From positions 53,127,981-53,191,980 of the forward strand of contig NC_083693.1 in the NCBI RefSeq assembly GCF_033118175.1: a DNA stretch of 64,000 nucleotides, in the 5' to 3' direction. A program made the position numbers and the translations under genes. The notes under the pieces were generated by a model. That model was given only the letters and a program-made list of their open reading frames with translations, had not been told where the DNA came from and made no database searches. Below are positions 23,346 to 34,030 of this stretch, piece after piece. Position 1 is the stretch's first letter, and each line of letters begins with the position of its first letter. The stretch is from Dama dama. Lineage: Eukaryota > Chordata > Mammalia > Artiodactyla > Cervidae.

Positions 23346-23550
23346 ATTAGTGAAGTCGTTTAGTTGTGTCCGACTCTTTGCGACCCCATGGACTACAGCC
23401 TCCAGGGTCTTCCGTCCATGGGATTTTCCAGGCAAGAATACTGGAGTGGGTTGCCATTTCCTTCTCCAGGAGATCTTCTCAACCCAGGGACTGAACCTGG
23501 GTGTCCTGCATTATAGACAGATGCTTTACCATCTGAGCCACCAGGGAACA
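23346..23550 (-). mobile_element. Bov-tA SINE
   Basis: GTCGTTTAGTTGTGTCCGAC ... GAATACTGGAGTGGGTTGCC ... TTTACCATCTGAGCCACCAG: reversed, near full length. Confidence 0.93.
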
Positions 23551-23559
23551 TGTAATAAG

Positions 23560-23760
23560 CATTATGTGTTGGTAACTAAGAACACGAGCTCTAGAGTCTT
23601 AGGTATGTGAACCGGATAGTGTCACCAATTGCTAGACAGGTAGTTTGGGACACTGATCTTGGACTTAATTCTTTTTACCCCGATCCCAGCTTTCTCATCT
23701 GCAAAAAGAGGACAAAAAGGACTGAATCAACAAGGGAAGAGCTGATGAACAATGAAAACA
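23560..23760 (+). mobile_element. MIR SINE
   Basis: TAAGAACACGAGCTCTAGAG (MIR 5' region), then CAGCTTTCTCATCTGCAAAA. Diverged. Confidence 0.6.
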
Positions 23761-24129
23761 GGATGTTTTATAAACCAGTCACACTATTCATTGCAGTCAG
23801 GTTGGAAACATAAAGCTGGTTTGTCAGTGATGTTGTGGAAGAGATTCCTGCATTGTATGTGAAAAATGTGACTCACATAAAGATGGGAAATACATTCCAA
23901 GAGTCTACATGCCTAAAAAAAGAAGTCACTTTATTAAGGAGATTCAAGTCACTAGGTAATACAAATCATTTTCCTATCCTGAAAAACTAGGATTTCTGGG
24001 ATTCAGACCTAACTATTCCATTTCCACAGACCAAAAAAAAAAAAATTTAATGAAATTGTTGTCAGCTAACTAAATTATAGAATAAATGTTTATTGCATTT
24101 AAGAGAGTAAATTATGTACTTTATTTGAC

Positions 24130-25205
24130 TTTCTTTATCTATGAGCTTCATTTTTCTTATATTTTTTCCCTTAGGTTTCATATATAAGTGAGATCATATA
24201 GTATTTGCCTTTCTCTGCCCGACATTTCACTTAGCATAATGTCCTCAAGGTCCATAGGAATTGTTGCAAATGAAAGATATCATTCTTTTTAAAGACTGAA
24301 TGATATTCTATTGTGTATTCTTTACCCATCTATCCATCAGCGGACACTTAGGTTGTTTCCTTATCTTGGCTACCGGAAATAATGCTGCAATGAACACTGG
24401 GGCAGCATATATCTTTAAAAAAGAGAATTAGTGTTTTCATTTTCTTTGGATAAATACCCAGAAGTGGAATTGCTGGATCATATGGTAGTTCTATTTGTAA
24501 TTTTTTGAGGAACCCCTATATTATTTTCCATAATGGCTGCATCAACTTATATTCCTACCACTAGTGCAGGAGAGTTCATTTTTCTTTACATCCTCCCCAA
24601 CCCTTATTACTTCGTCTTTTTGATATTATAATAATAGCCATTCTAACATGTGTGAGGTGATAACTCATTATGGTTTTCATTTGTCTGCCCCTTATGATTA
24701 CTGATGTAAAGCACCTGTTGGCTCTTGAATATCTTCTTTGGAAAACTATCTATTCGGATCTGTCCATTTTTAAATCTAACTGTTTTGTTATTTTTTGCTG
24801 TTGAATTGTATGAGCTCTTTATATATTTAGAACATTAGCCCCTTATCAGATGTAAGACTTACAAATATTTTCTTCCATTTAGTAGGCGGCCTTTTCATTT
24901 TGTTAATGCTTTTTGCAGCGCAGAAGCTTTTCAGTTTGATGTAGAACCTCTATTTTTGCTTTTACTTTCGGTGTTGGGTTAAAAAATCATTGCCAAGACC
25001 TATGTCAAGGAGCTTATCACCTATGTTTTCTTCTAGGAGTTTTATGGTTTCATGTCTTATGTTCAAGTATTTAATCCATTTGGAGTTAATTTTTGTTTAT
25101 GGCATAAGACAGTGGTTCAGTTTCAGTCTTCTGCATTCTAGCTTATGCATTTGCCTACAGTTAATGTGCTATTTTTTAGGTCTTCTTTACTTGTGGAAAG
25201 CAGGT
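24130..25205 (-). mobile_element. L1 ORF2 end and 3' UTR, inverted, about 1.1 kb
   Basis: Complement of a typical L1: TATATAAGTGAGATCATATA, ACATTTCACTTAGCATAATG, CTGCAATGAACACTGGGGC, TACCCAGAAGTGGAATTGCT, GTAAGACTTACAAATATTTT, and a further ORF2 segment to about 25.2 kb. Several stops and indels, so it is dead. Confidence 0.92.
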
Positions 25206-25522
25206 CAAACAAGAGTCAGCAATTAGTTAAAGAGTATATAGTTCAAAAATAAATAAAGGAGTTTGAACCGTATAAGTGATTATACTTATGATAAGAATAC
25301 ATCTTTGTCATAGTCCCTGTCTCAAAGAATTCGGAGTCTAGAAAAAGAAAATGTGATGCAACAAACACATTACATTACAGAGCAATAACTGCAGATGCTA
25401 CACTAGATAAAATGGAGCCACGTGGTGACCACTGCTGCTGGAAGGACAAAGGAGGAAGTGTTAGGCTATAATATCAAGTAAGGTAGACAAAACATTACTT
25501 AGCAATTAAAAGGTCGCTGGCA

Positions 25523-25557
25523 ATCGCTTCTCGGCCTTTTGGCTAAGATCAAGTGTA
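25523..25557 (+). pseudogene. U2 snRNA 5' fragment (35 nt) with target-site duplication
   Basis: ATCGCTTCTCGGCCTTTTGG and the following CTAAGATCAAGTGTA equal the first 35 bases of U2 spliceosomal RNA without a mismatch, including the branch-point-recognition neighbourhood start. The flanking repeats TAAAAGGTCGCTGGCAA (25507-25523) and TAAAAAGTCGCTGGCAA (25556-25572) match at 16 of 17 bases, marking a retroinsertion. No poly(A) and no U2 promoter elements are present, so it is a truncated, non-functional copy. Confidence 0.93.
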
Positions 25558-25572
25558 AAAAGTCGCTGGCAA

Positions 25573-27224
25573 CCTCTATTAACCAGAGTTAGAGGCAGTT
25601 ACTTTGCCTTGTGCTGGGAAGTGAATGAGGTGAAGAGCTGTTGTAAAAATCTTTAAGACTGATTAAAGCTATATTCAAGAAATCAAAAACCTGAGCAAAT
25701 AGGTGACCATAGTGATCTTCAAATAAATACAAAAGAATATTCAAATTTATGCACTTAAAGGATAGTCTTCAAACAAATTCACATAAATCAATTTGTAATT
25801 TAATGAGTTAGTGAAAACAGAAGCTTCCATCACAGTTTCTCCAGATTTGTGGCAAGGGTCAGATTACCACAATCTGCAGACTACCATATACCATTCATCA
25901 TGAATGCATTTTTAGAAAAATCTCTTTGTAATCATATAAGAGAAAGTAATTCAAATAAATTTTAATTAACACAAATGGCAATCTTCTTCCAATTTTGCAA
26001 TTCAAAGTCATAAACATTAATAACCAAGAACATCTCTAGTTCTGCTTTGCTCAGGATATATCAAGTATTTTTGCTCCCAAACCAACCCTGTCTTCTAAAC
26101 TGCTCGTAATTTCCAAAAATCCAAACACTTCGGCACAGAGAAAACAGAAAACAAACCAAAAAAAAACTAGTTCTTTTTTTTTCTTTTTAAATTTTAGTCA
26201 TAAGACGATAAAGAAAGCAGTTCCTTAAAATTAATGGAAGGTAGGTTTGGAATATCAAAAGTCTCTTCCTTTATTTGGCATTTCGGATTTCTCCATGATT
26301 ATATTAACAATAAATTATCAAGAACCCAAGTATTTGAAAAGTGTTTAATTCAAAAAGGATAATGGTCATATTTATGCTCCCTTCTAAGAAGAGTGTCTCA
26401 AAAACTATGACTGCTTACATGAAAGAAGAAAAGTTTGAAATTTAACCCCATTTCCTATCTTGTTGACACTTAAATACACTTTGTGAAAAAATTCAGAATT
26501 ACCAAGGATTTTAACTTAAATCTTCTTTAAAAATACGACAACATCCTTGTCAAGTTACTTAATCCAAATTCACTTAAGTAGTTACAAGAATGAATTCTAT
26601 TTGAGTAACAAAACAAGTCTGTACAGGAGCAGAGTAAGATGTGCACTCTTATTTATTTAAAAGTATTGTGTGCTGAAAAACTTCTTTAGATGTAACATGT
26701 TTACGTGTAACTCCTGTGGAGCTGGAGAAAAAGACGACTTGCTTAAAAATAAAAGCTTAAAGGAAACGTCTTTCCTAACCACTGCTCATTCCTCAGACAG
26801 GTGCAGATGCCTAAAGCTCTCCTTCCATCAAGCCCCCACTCAGAAAAGGTGCCTCCTACACACAATTTATTTGGTTGCTATAACACTTGGTTTCTAAGCC
26901 ACAAAGGGATTCCTTCTGAGTGGAGAGGATAAAGCATAAGAAAAAGGGAGGGTCCGGCTGTTCCAGCGATTGATCAACTCAGGTTCTCACTTGGAGATCC
27001 TGCTTAAACACAGAGATCTGAAACACCCCGTTGTTAGGTGTCACAGGACAAGGCGATCTCTTGGGATACCTCAGGCAAGGGACTAAAATTTTAGGGGTTG
27101 AAACTACACACGCAGCAGCTCCGGATTCTTATCAAAACAATAGCGAGTGGCACATGTCAGGCGGTCCACATGCTCAGGGGGATAAAGAGGAGGCTGGTTA
27201 GGGTTGGAGTTGAACTTGTCTTAA
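25573..27224. other. Intron, nothing recognised
   Basis: About 1.65 kb between the U2 fragment and the CpG island. No repeat or exon could be supported, though the last 300 bases are increasingly GC-rich. Confidence 0.45.
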
Positions 27225-28103
27225 CCCCCTCCCCCAACTCCCACCGCCGCGCTCCGGGCTACGGGAAAGTGAAAACGAGGGGGCGCCCAGGGCCCGGCTC
27301 TCTCCCCCTCCTTTTCCCCCGCCCAGCCCCGACTTCTTCCTCACCCGGTCTCCCGGGGGCGGAGACGCCAAGTTCCCCGGGGCCGGGAGTTAGTCACCAA
27401 GAAGAGGCGGTGACAGAGCGCACGGCTCGCTTCGCACACTACAAGGCCTAGCCGCACGGGACCGGAGGCGGCCCGCCGAGGCTCCGGTGTCCCGCGCTCC
27501 ACGGCCCCCGGCCCGTCGGGGACCCCCCCTTGCTTCCCCGAGTCTCAACTCTGCTCCCACCCCACCCCCGCCCCTACCCGGGGCAGCGCCAACGTCAGGC
27601 TCCGCTCCTGAACCGAGGGAAACGACGCCCAGCCCCGGCCGTTTCCTGCCCCCGGGGGCGGGGATTCCCTCCCCGGGCCGGGGGACGGCGACTCCGTGCC
27701 GCTGACCCGAGAGGGGATCCCCTCGGCCGCCGGGCGGGGATCCCGGAACTGGCCCCGGAGCGCGCGTGTGGCCGCGGCGGGGAGGGGCGAGGCGGGGAGT
27801 TTCCGCCGCTCGGCGGTCGGGTGGCAGCCGCGACTAGAAGCGGTCCCCGCAGCCGGCGGGGACCAAAGGCTCCTCCGCCCCGGCCGGCTGTCCCTCACGC
27901 GCGCCGCGGCCGCTCGGGCCGCCGGGGGCCCCTGCGCAGTCACTGGGTCGGGATCTGGGGGCCAGAGAAACGCGGGCCCGCAGCCACCCGTCACTTTCGA
28001 GTCGCCCCGCCAGAAGCCCGGGGCGAGGAAAAGGAGACAAAAGGACGCTGGGGAGGGAGTCCCCACGCTCCCTCGCACCCCCCGCGCCCGGCCCGGCCCT
28101 TAC

Positions 28104-28216
28104 TCGTAGTGGCGGAAGATCTCGTTGGTGACTTTACAGTAGAAAACTTCCTCGTCGGGCCGCAGGTCCGCGGGCGGCTTCTGTCTCACAAACGGCTTTC
28201 GGTGTAGCAGCGGCAT
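28104..28216 (-). CDS. BAZ1A: BAZ1A first coding exon (codons 1-37 plus two bases)
   Basis: The minus strand reads ATG at 28216-28214 and then encodes MPLLHRKPFVRQKPPADLRP followed by an acidic stretch and ...NEIFRHY. It ends with two bases, GA, at a GTAAGG donor (intron starts at 28103). I recognise this as the N terminus of BAZ1A/ACF1, the non-catalytic subunit that pairs with the SNF2H (SMARCA5) ATPase in the ACF and CHRAC nucleosome-spacing complexes in the nucleus. The exon sits inside a strong CpG island, as expected for a housekeeping chromatin gene. The start is chosen because it gives the known N terminus; the ATG has G at -3 and C at +4. The phase-2 end is completed by the T that opens the exon at 16635, giving Asp38. 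The WAC domain begins near residue 22. Overlapping long open frames on either strand here are chance products of the high GC content. Confidence 0.96.
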
Positions 28217-28725
28217 CTCGCGTCCGCCCGCGGGCTCACCCGGACCCTCGGCCGCCCGCGCCGGCCCCGCTTCCCTATCAAAATTGGAGGGAAAGGAAAG
28301 CCGGTAAGGTAGGGAGCGCTCGGCGGCGGCGGCGTGGGCCGGTCCGCGCGCCGGGGGAAGCTCGGCTGCCTTTTGTGTGACTGACCCACCGCGGCTGCCA
28401 CCCGAGTCGAGGTGGCTGCTGTCGCGACCAGGGTAGTGGACCGGCGGAGCCGCCCAACCTCCGCACGCCCGGCTGCCGGCTCACAATGGGGCCGGACGCC
28501 CTGCCGCGGGCGGTGCGGGAGCGGCGGCCCCCTCCCCCAGCGCCCGCTCCCTGCCTGCCGCCGCCGCCGGGCTCGCAACGTGCTCGGCGCGCAGCCGGCC
28601 GGCCCGACGCCGCGAGGGAGTTCGCTGCGGGCGGACCCCGGCGCCGCTCCGCTTTGTTCCCCCGCTCGCCTACACCTCCCTGCCGGCGTCGGCCGGCTAC
28701 CGAGCGACCACACCGAGTCCCTCAC

Positions 28726-28935
28726 CTGCGAGCACGCCGGCTGCCACTTCTCCACCTTCTCAACTACAAAGGCGGCGAGGGGAGGCTCTGTCCCCCCGGG
28801 GGGTCGCTTCTCGCCGGCCCTGCCGCACCGCCGGCCGCCGCTTCTCCCGCTGCCACGGCCTGGCTCCGCGCGGGGGATCGCGTCCCACCGCCACTTCCCC
28901 GCCTCTCGGAGCTCCTGGGAAGTTTCTGATCTACT
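28726..28935 (-). other. BAZ1A: Candidate non-coding first exon of BAZ1A
   Basis: Inference from splice signals. The minus strand has a strong CAG|GTGAGG donor with the exon ending at 28726. A pyrimidine-rich tract with a TAG acceptor ends at 28275, just 58 bases upstream of the coding part of the next exon. Together these would make a 451-base intron (28725-28275) and a coding exon of 28104-28274. An inverted CCAAT box at 28998-29002 fits a start site near 28.9 kb. The 5' limit given is only the edge of the CpG island. The alternative is a single unspliced 5' UTR. Confidence 0.4.
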
Positions 28936-28997
28936 TTCGGCTCTGAAGGAGGAAGAGCTGTTGGGAGGAGCTTTTCACTTCTCGCTTCTACCTTTTT

Positions 28998-29002
28998 ATT
29001 GG
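28998..29002 (-). promoter_or_regulatory. CCAAT box upstream of BAZ1A
   Basis: The plus strand reads ATTGG, giving CCAAT on the BAZ1A strand just outside the CpG island. It is at the usual distance (about 60-100 bases) from a start site near 28.9 kb. Candidate NF-Y site by motif and position only. Confidence 0.35.
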
Positions 29003-29059
29003 CTACTCGATGACTTTTACAGCCTGTCACTGATACAGGAAGAGACGGCGGAGAGCCTG

Positions 29060-32000
29060 GGAGAGCTACATTATTAATTAATGGAGCAACCCCTAGTGAA
29101 GAATCAGAAGCATCCTCCATGTTTGCGATTATCAGCCCAAAGATCTGGGGAGAGCGCTGGGGTTTCATAAACACATGGCTAACAAAGTAAAAGCCTTCCT
29201 CTTCAAGTTTGGTACCAGCGCTTGGTTCCACGATGGGAAAAGGATTCCGATTAAGATTTAACTTGTATTTTAAGGATGGGACGAGAGATAAGGAATAAGA
29301 AATGAATAACCTTTTGAAATTTTCTTCTTCAGAATTAGAATTCTCATGTCTAAAATAAAATACTTTGCTAGTGTAAACATTCATCTCGAAAAGAAGATAC
29401 TTTTCTTGACAGCCGTGCTCTTTAATACTTAGGATAATTCAAAGATTTAGCAGAAGAAAAGACCAAAAAGAAAAGTATATGGCAGAAAATGTCATCATGC
29501 CTGCAGGACGACCCCCACATATTTAAAAACCACACCTTTAAAAAGTAATGTTTAGAAGACGCCGCTGAAAATATATGCAAGGGATCAATATTTAGTTCAA
29601 TCGCCCAGAATTTCAAAGATTATGAATTTACTACTGAAATTTCCCCTAAAACAACTTTCCCATATCTATGATTTCCATTTGTGAAATTAATTTTAATGCA
29701 TATAATACATGTGACTTACGAATTAAAAAGAATTGTCAAAATGTTTGCCATCTTTGTATTAAATGGTCATTTTTGCTGCTGCCCTTGAAATTTGCTTATT
29801 TGCAGATTAACATGTAAGAATGTGTCTAAAAGACTAAGTCTGAAGAACAGTCATTCAAAAAAGGATGCAGTAATACTATGAAATGATCTCAGTTATAGAA
29901 ACAATGTGGGATCATCTCTGTATCTTCAAATTAAGTTTATATATACACTGGAGCAGAAAATGTTAGAATTCTATCCAAATCTCAAGAGTTATTTTTAAAC
30001 TTCTTTTAAGATACTTCTATGGTGGCTAGCAAAATAAAACTTTGTGATTCAAAAATCATTAATAAAATTAATGCACCTAGTCTACAGTCGAAGAAGCTTG
30101 GAAATGCTCTCAGTAGTAAGTATATTCTTTAGCCTGGATAAAGTCTTCAAAAAATTATGAACGCAAAGATTTGGTGTTTTAAACTGGTCTCCAATTAGTA
30201 CACTGAGTGATAATATAGAATTCCCTGCCTATAAAGTAACTTACCAGATAAAAATGTTAGAACCTGCAAAGATAAACTCAAAATGGGGACAAGGAGAGTG
30301 GATAATTTTCTACCAATATTGAACTATCACTCTCACAACTCAAAATCCCACCTTAACTGTTAAGCTAAAATTAGATGAAATTTTATCCAATTATATAGTA
30401 TTTATATTTCTTAGATCTCACTATTTGCTAAGCTAAAATAATCTTGTTAAAATCATGATCAAAAATAGTAATGTTGATTTTACTTTTATTAAATACAAAT
30501 TTTTAAACAACTGGATTCTTTATACTAACCTAAAATTAAAATTTTACTCTACTTCAAACTACTACCATCTAATTTTCCCAATTACCATACCCAAATTTCG
30601 GTACCATCATAACTCAGTTCTCTGAGTTACATACATAGGATTTACTTTAATTTCTGATATTTAACCATTGTTATACATAGTTATTATTTTGGAACATGTT
30701 TAGTAAACTATAATTAACATTCAAAGTTTATTTTTTATATGCTTATATTTGATCAAATCGATAGCATGGCTAAGGTACCTCAAAATAACATTTCTCCTAA
30801 AATTATTCTACATGTTTACTACTGAAAACTTACCTAATGTATTATTAATTTCATATAGTGGTATCATGATCACCTTCTTGCTTCTTTACTACTTCTTGAC
30901 TTTTGAGAGTGAAAAACTAATTGCTGTATTCAGAAAATAGTGAAAGGATACTGTCATGAAATAGGACTTTGTGTTTTTTAAAAATTGAAAACATTGTAAA
31001 GGAAACTATGAAAGAGTATCACAAGGAAAAAAGAGAAAACAATGAAATTAATTTAAAATTTTATCAATTTAATTCAGTTAAACATTTGTCCTCCATTTAT
31101 GTGCCAAGACACTGTACTAGCTTATATAAGGGATACAATATAAGTGTATCCTGACTTCAAAAAATGTATAATCTTGTAGGAAAGAGATGATGTAAGGGCA
31201 AATAACTAATACAAGAATTGTGTGAGTCCTAATGACCATGAGTAATACAATGGAAAAAGAGACATAGAAAAGATTAAAAGAAAATATAGAAGGGGGACCC
31301 AGGGTGGGTCCTAAATGAAGTCATTCTTCACAGGGCATGATTTGAACGGCAATAGAAAGCTCATGTTCCAGCATATCCTCTCAAGTCTCAAGATGCAAGC
31401 CTCCACTCCATTACCCCTCTGGATGAAGAAACCAGTGGCCCCCACTTAAATGTAAAGTGTAAATATACTAGTTAGGCAGGACATATACCAATCTAATACC
31501 ATCAAGACTAGTTTAATATTTGAGAAGGTATACTGCCTTGGATAGGTGAAGACAAGACTATGAAATATGTATTTTTTTAAAAGCTTGAGCTAGAATACTT
31601 TGCCTGTCTTCTTCTATGATTAAGAAAGGCTTTACTTAGGTGATTTGGTGAGACAGTAATTATCTGGAACTGAAAGAAAGCTTTGGGAACTCTTTTTTTT
31701 TAACACATTTTTTAAAAAAAATTATTTTTATTAAGCTTTAGGAACTCAATTCTCTCATTTTGCAGCTGAAGAAATGGAAGTTCAGGAACTGAAATCTAGG
31801 CCTCCTAACTCCTTGTCTAGTCTCTTTAGACGTGGATTTGATAATGTTTAATTTTCTGGTATACCCTACTTGCACTGTATCTATAAATGAGCTAAAATAC
31901 TATTACAGATCCTTCCTAAACTGCTAAAATGTGTAAGGGGATAAGATAAACTACTCATGATCAGAAACAATAGTTTTTGAGAATTACCCAGAAAAGCAAT

Positions 32001-32251
32001 TGGGGTAATACAAATCTTAAATGTGTCCAATTGAAGAGCTGACAAGAGCTATCTCCATGCTTCAGTAAACACATCTAACAAATATAAACATTTAATGTCC
32101 CTTGCCTCTAAGTAGCAGTTATACAAGTATGTAGAGGATAGCTGAGAAAGGTGTCTTATAAATATATACAAGGAATATCTTCAACTTCGTAACTCCTTTC
32201 CTTAGTATCTCTGACACCTGTCTCAACTCTATGATCTCTTTTTACGTACCT
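29060..32251. other. AT-rich DNA upstream of BAZ1A, nothing recognised
   Basis: Over 3 kb remarkably free of young SINEs, BovB and L1. Possible very old repeat debris around 31,080-31,330. No coding gene is supported. A minus-strand open frame spanning 28764-29384 is treated as a finding. Confidence 0.45.
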
Positions 32252-32389
32252 GCATGCTTGCTAAGTCGCTTCAGTCGTGTCTGACTCTGTGCGACCCTAT
32301 TAACTGCATTCTGCCAGGCTCCTCTGTCCATGAGGTTCTCCAGGCAAGAATACTGGAGTGAACTGCCATGTACTCCTCTAGGGGATCTT
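32252..32389 (-). mobile_element. Bov-tA SINE, partial
   Basis: GCTAAGTCGCTTCAGTCGTG ... GGCAAGAATACTGGAGTGAA ... GGGGATCTTGA. The tRNA head is missing. Confidence 0.92.
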
Positions 32390-32504
32390 GATCTCTTTTT
32401 AATGTCTTTATAATTCATGGCAATTTTGCCTATAAAAGATTTTTATATATTATTCTTTAGAAGCAATGAGTACCCGAAACCATTGGCCTTGTATTAGGAT
32501 GGAG

Positions 32505-32700
32505 GTGCTAGACCTTTGCTGCCCAGTGAAATTACCAGAGGGGTTTTTGAAAGATACTGATGCTTGGGTCATATCCTAGACTAATTAATACAATCTCTGG
32601 GTTAGGGACCCAAGTGTTTGGGGTTTAAAAATCAACTCAAATAAAAAAGAAAATCAACTCATGATTCTAATATACTGCCAAGTTGAGAACTCCTAAGAGG
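32505..32700. mobile_element. MER5-like hAT DNA transposon
   Basis: TTTTTGAAAGATACTGATGC, AATTAATACAATCTCTGGG and the closing GATTCTAATATACTGCCAAG ... GAGAACTC fit the MER5-type palindromic layout. Confidence 0.55.
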
Positions 32701-32844
32701 AGATTGGATTGTTAATGCTGAAGTAGGAATGTTGGCAATTTTTGAATTCATTTTTTATTCAAGCCCTTAAAGATATGAATTATGAGATGGTAAGTAGGAG
32801 TTGAAAGAATGTCTGTGGCCATCATCATCATCACAGAAATAGTT

Positions 32845-33060
32845 TACATTTAATGAATGCTTCCAGCTTGTCAAGCACTGTGCTAAGGGCTTTAAATGAA
32901 TCATCTCATGCAGTTCTCTCAACAAAGTACTATTTATCATTTCCATTTTACAGATGAAGCCACTGAGGCTCAGAGAGGATAATTAAGTAGCTTGCTCAAG
33001 GTCAGATACCCCAGGAGCAGAAAAACTGAAATTATCAACTCTATGGAGTCCAAACTCCTT
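32845..33060 (-). mobile_element. MIR SINE
   Basis: Reverse MIR: TTTACATTTAATGAATGCTT, CAAGCACTGTGCTAAGGGCT, TTCCATTTTACAGATGAAGC, and AGCTTGCTCAAGGTCAGATA. Well preserved. Confidence 0.85.
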
Positions 33061-33269
33061 ACTACTACTCTATATTTCCAAGGGACTGATTTTCTAATCT
33101 AGCTCAGATATAAATTGAAGCAGGGAAATTGAGCCAATGCACTATACAATGCATTTAGAACTTGTAATGATCAAGAATGTTTGCTATAGGAAGCCATGGA
33201 GAATTTTTAAAATTATCTCAGAGCAGGGAAAGCCTAAGTATTATAACTCACAGTCCCAAATCCATAAAG

Positions 33270-34030
33270 ATAATTCTGTAAAATAAACATTAAAAGTCTC
33301 TGCATGACAAAGGCTACCACAAAGTTGGAAGACAAATAGCAAACTGGGGAAAGAATTATTTGCAACTCACTGACAAAGGGATGATTTCCCTTATGTATAA
33401 CTTCCTGTTTTCCTATCATAATAATAAATCACAATAAGCTAAGATACACAGAAAAAAGAACATAAATGCCTTCTAAAACATATAGAAAGATTCTCCACCT
33501 TACCCATATAAGAGAAATGAAAATTAAAACTACACAGAGATGACATTTTTCATCCTTCAGATTTGCAAAGATCACCGTCATATGTTGGTAAGTCTGGGGA
33601 AACAGGTACAACCTCTGTAAAGGGCAAATTGGTGATATTTATCCAAAATTACAAATGTACATAAAATCTCCATCTCTAGGAAAATATCCCATAAGTATAT
33701 TTGAATATTAGACTCTATTTTGGCTTTGTCAGAAATAGCATAACCTTAAAATTAATGGAAATTTCCATAATTAAACAAAGTATGATGTGTTCATATAATG
33801 GAATGGTATGCAGATATAAGAAAGAATGAGAAAGTTAAAAAAAAAGTTCATTAAAATATGCATTTAGTGTATCTTAAATGCAGACTTAATGTATATACAT
33901 ATTTGCTTGATACATTAAAACATATCTGGAAAGACACTGTAAAATAACACACTGGTTGCCTCTGGGAAAAGAGTTGCTGGGGGACAGGGATCAAAGGAAG
34001 ATTTTTTCACTTGTAGAAAGTCGAATAAAA
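33270..34030 (+). mobile_element. Old L1 fragment
   Basis: AATTATTTGCAACTCACTGA, GAGAAATGAAAATTAAAACT, GTTCATATAATGGAATGGTA and ACTGGTTGCCTCTGGGAAAA follow L1 3' order. Diverged. Confidence 0.7.

Larger units (their letters stand above)
16636..28103 (-). other. BAZ1A: BAZ1A intron between first and second coding exons
   Basis: An 11,468-base GT-AG intron in phase 2, defined by the GTAAGG donor at 28103 and the CAG acceptor at 16636-16638 on the minus strand. Its 5' end lies in the CpG island. The remainder holds Bov-tA, CHR-2, L1, LTR, MER and MIR copies and a U2 snRNA fragment, listed separately. I recognised no further exon in it. Confidence 0.9.
27225..28935. promoter_or_regulatory. CpG island covering the BAZ1A promoter and first exon(s)
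   Basis: GC content and CpG density rise sharply at about 27.22 kb and fall at about 28.93 kb, with AT-rich DNA on both sides. The island contains the BAZ1A start codon at 28216 and extends about 0.9 kb into the first intron. No TATA box is evident. A short CGG run sits at about 28320-28334. CpG retention at this level implies an unmethylated germline promoter. Confidence 0.93.

Noticed and set aside
25523..25557. Functional U2 snRNA gene
   Set aside because: Only the first 35 of about 190 bases are present. The Sm site and the 3' stem-loops are missing, and no proximal sequence element is evident upstream.
27530..28207. 225-codon open frame on the plus strand in the BAZ1A CpG island
   Set aside because: GC-rich DNA has few stop codons. 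The frame is antisense to a confirmed BAZ1A exon, is Pro/Arg/Gly-rich and shows no domain.
28186..28755. 189-codon minus-strand open frame overlapping the BAZ1A start
   Set aside because: It runs in a different frame from BAZ1A, its first codon is GTG rather than ATG, and it would be interrupted if the proposed 5' intron is spliced. Composition is typical CpG-island chance.
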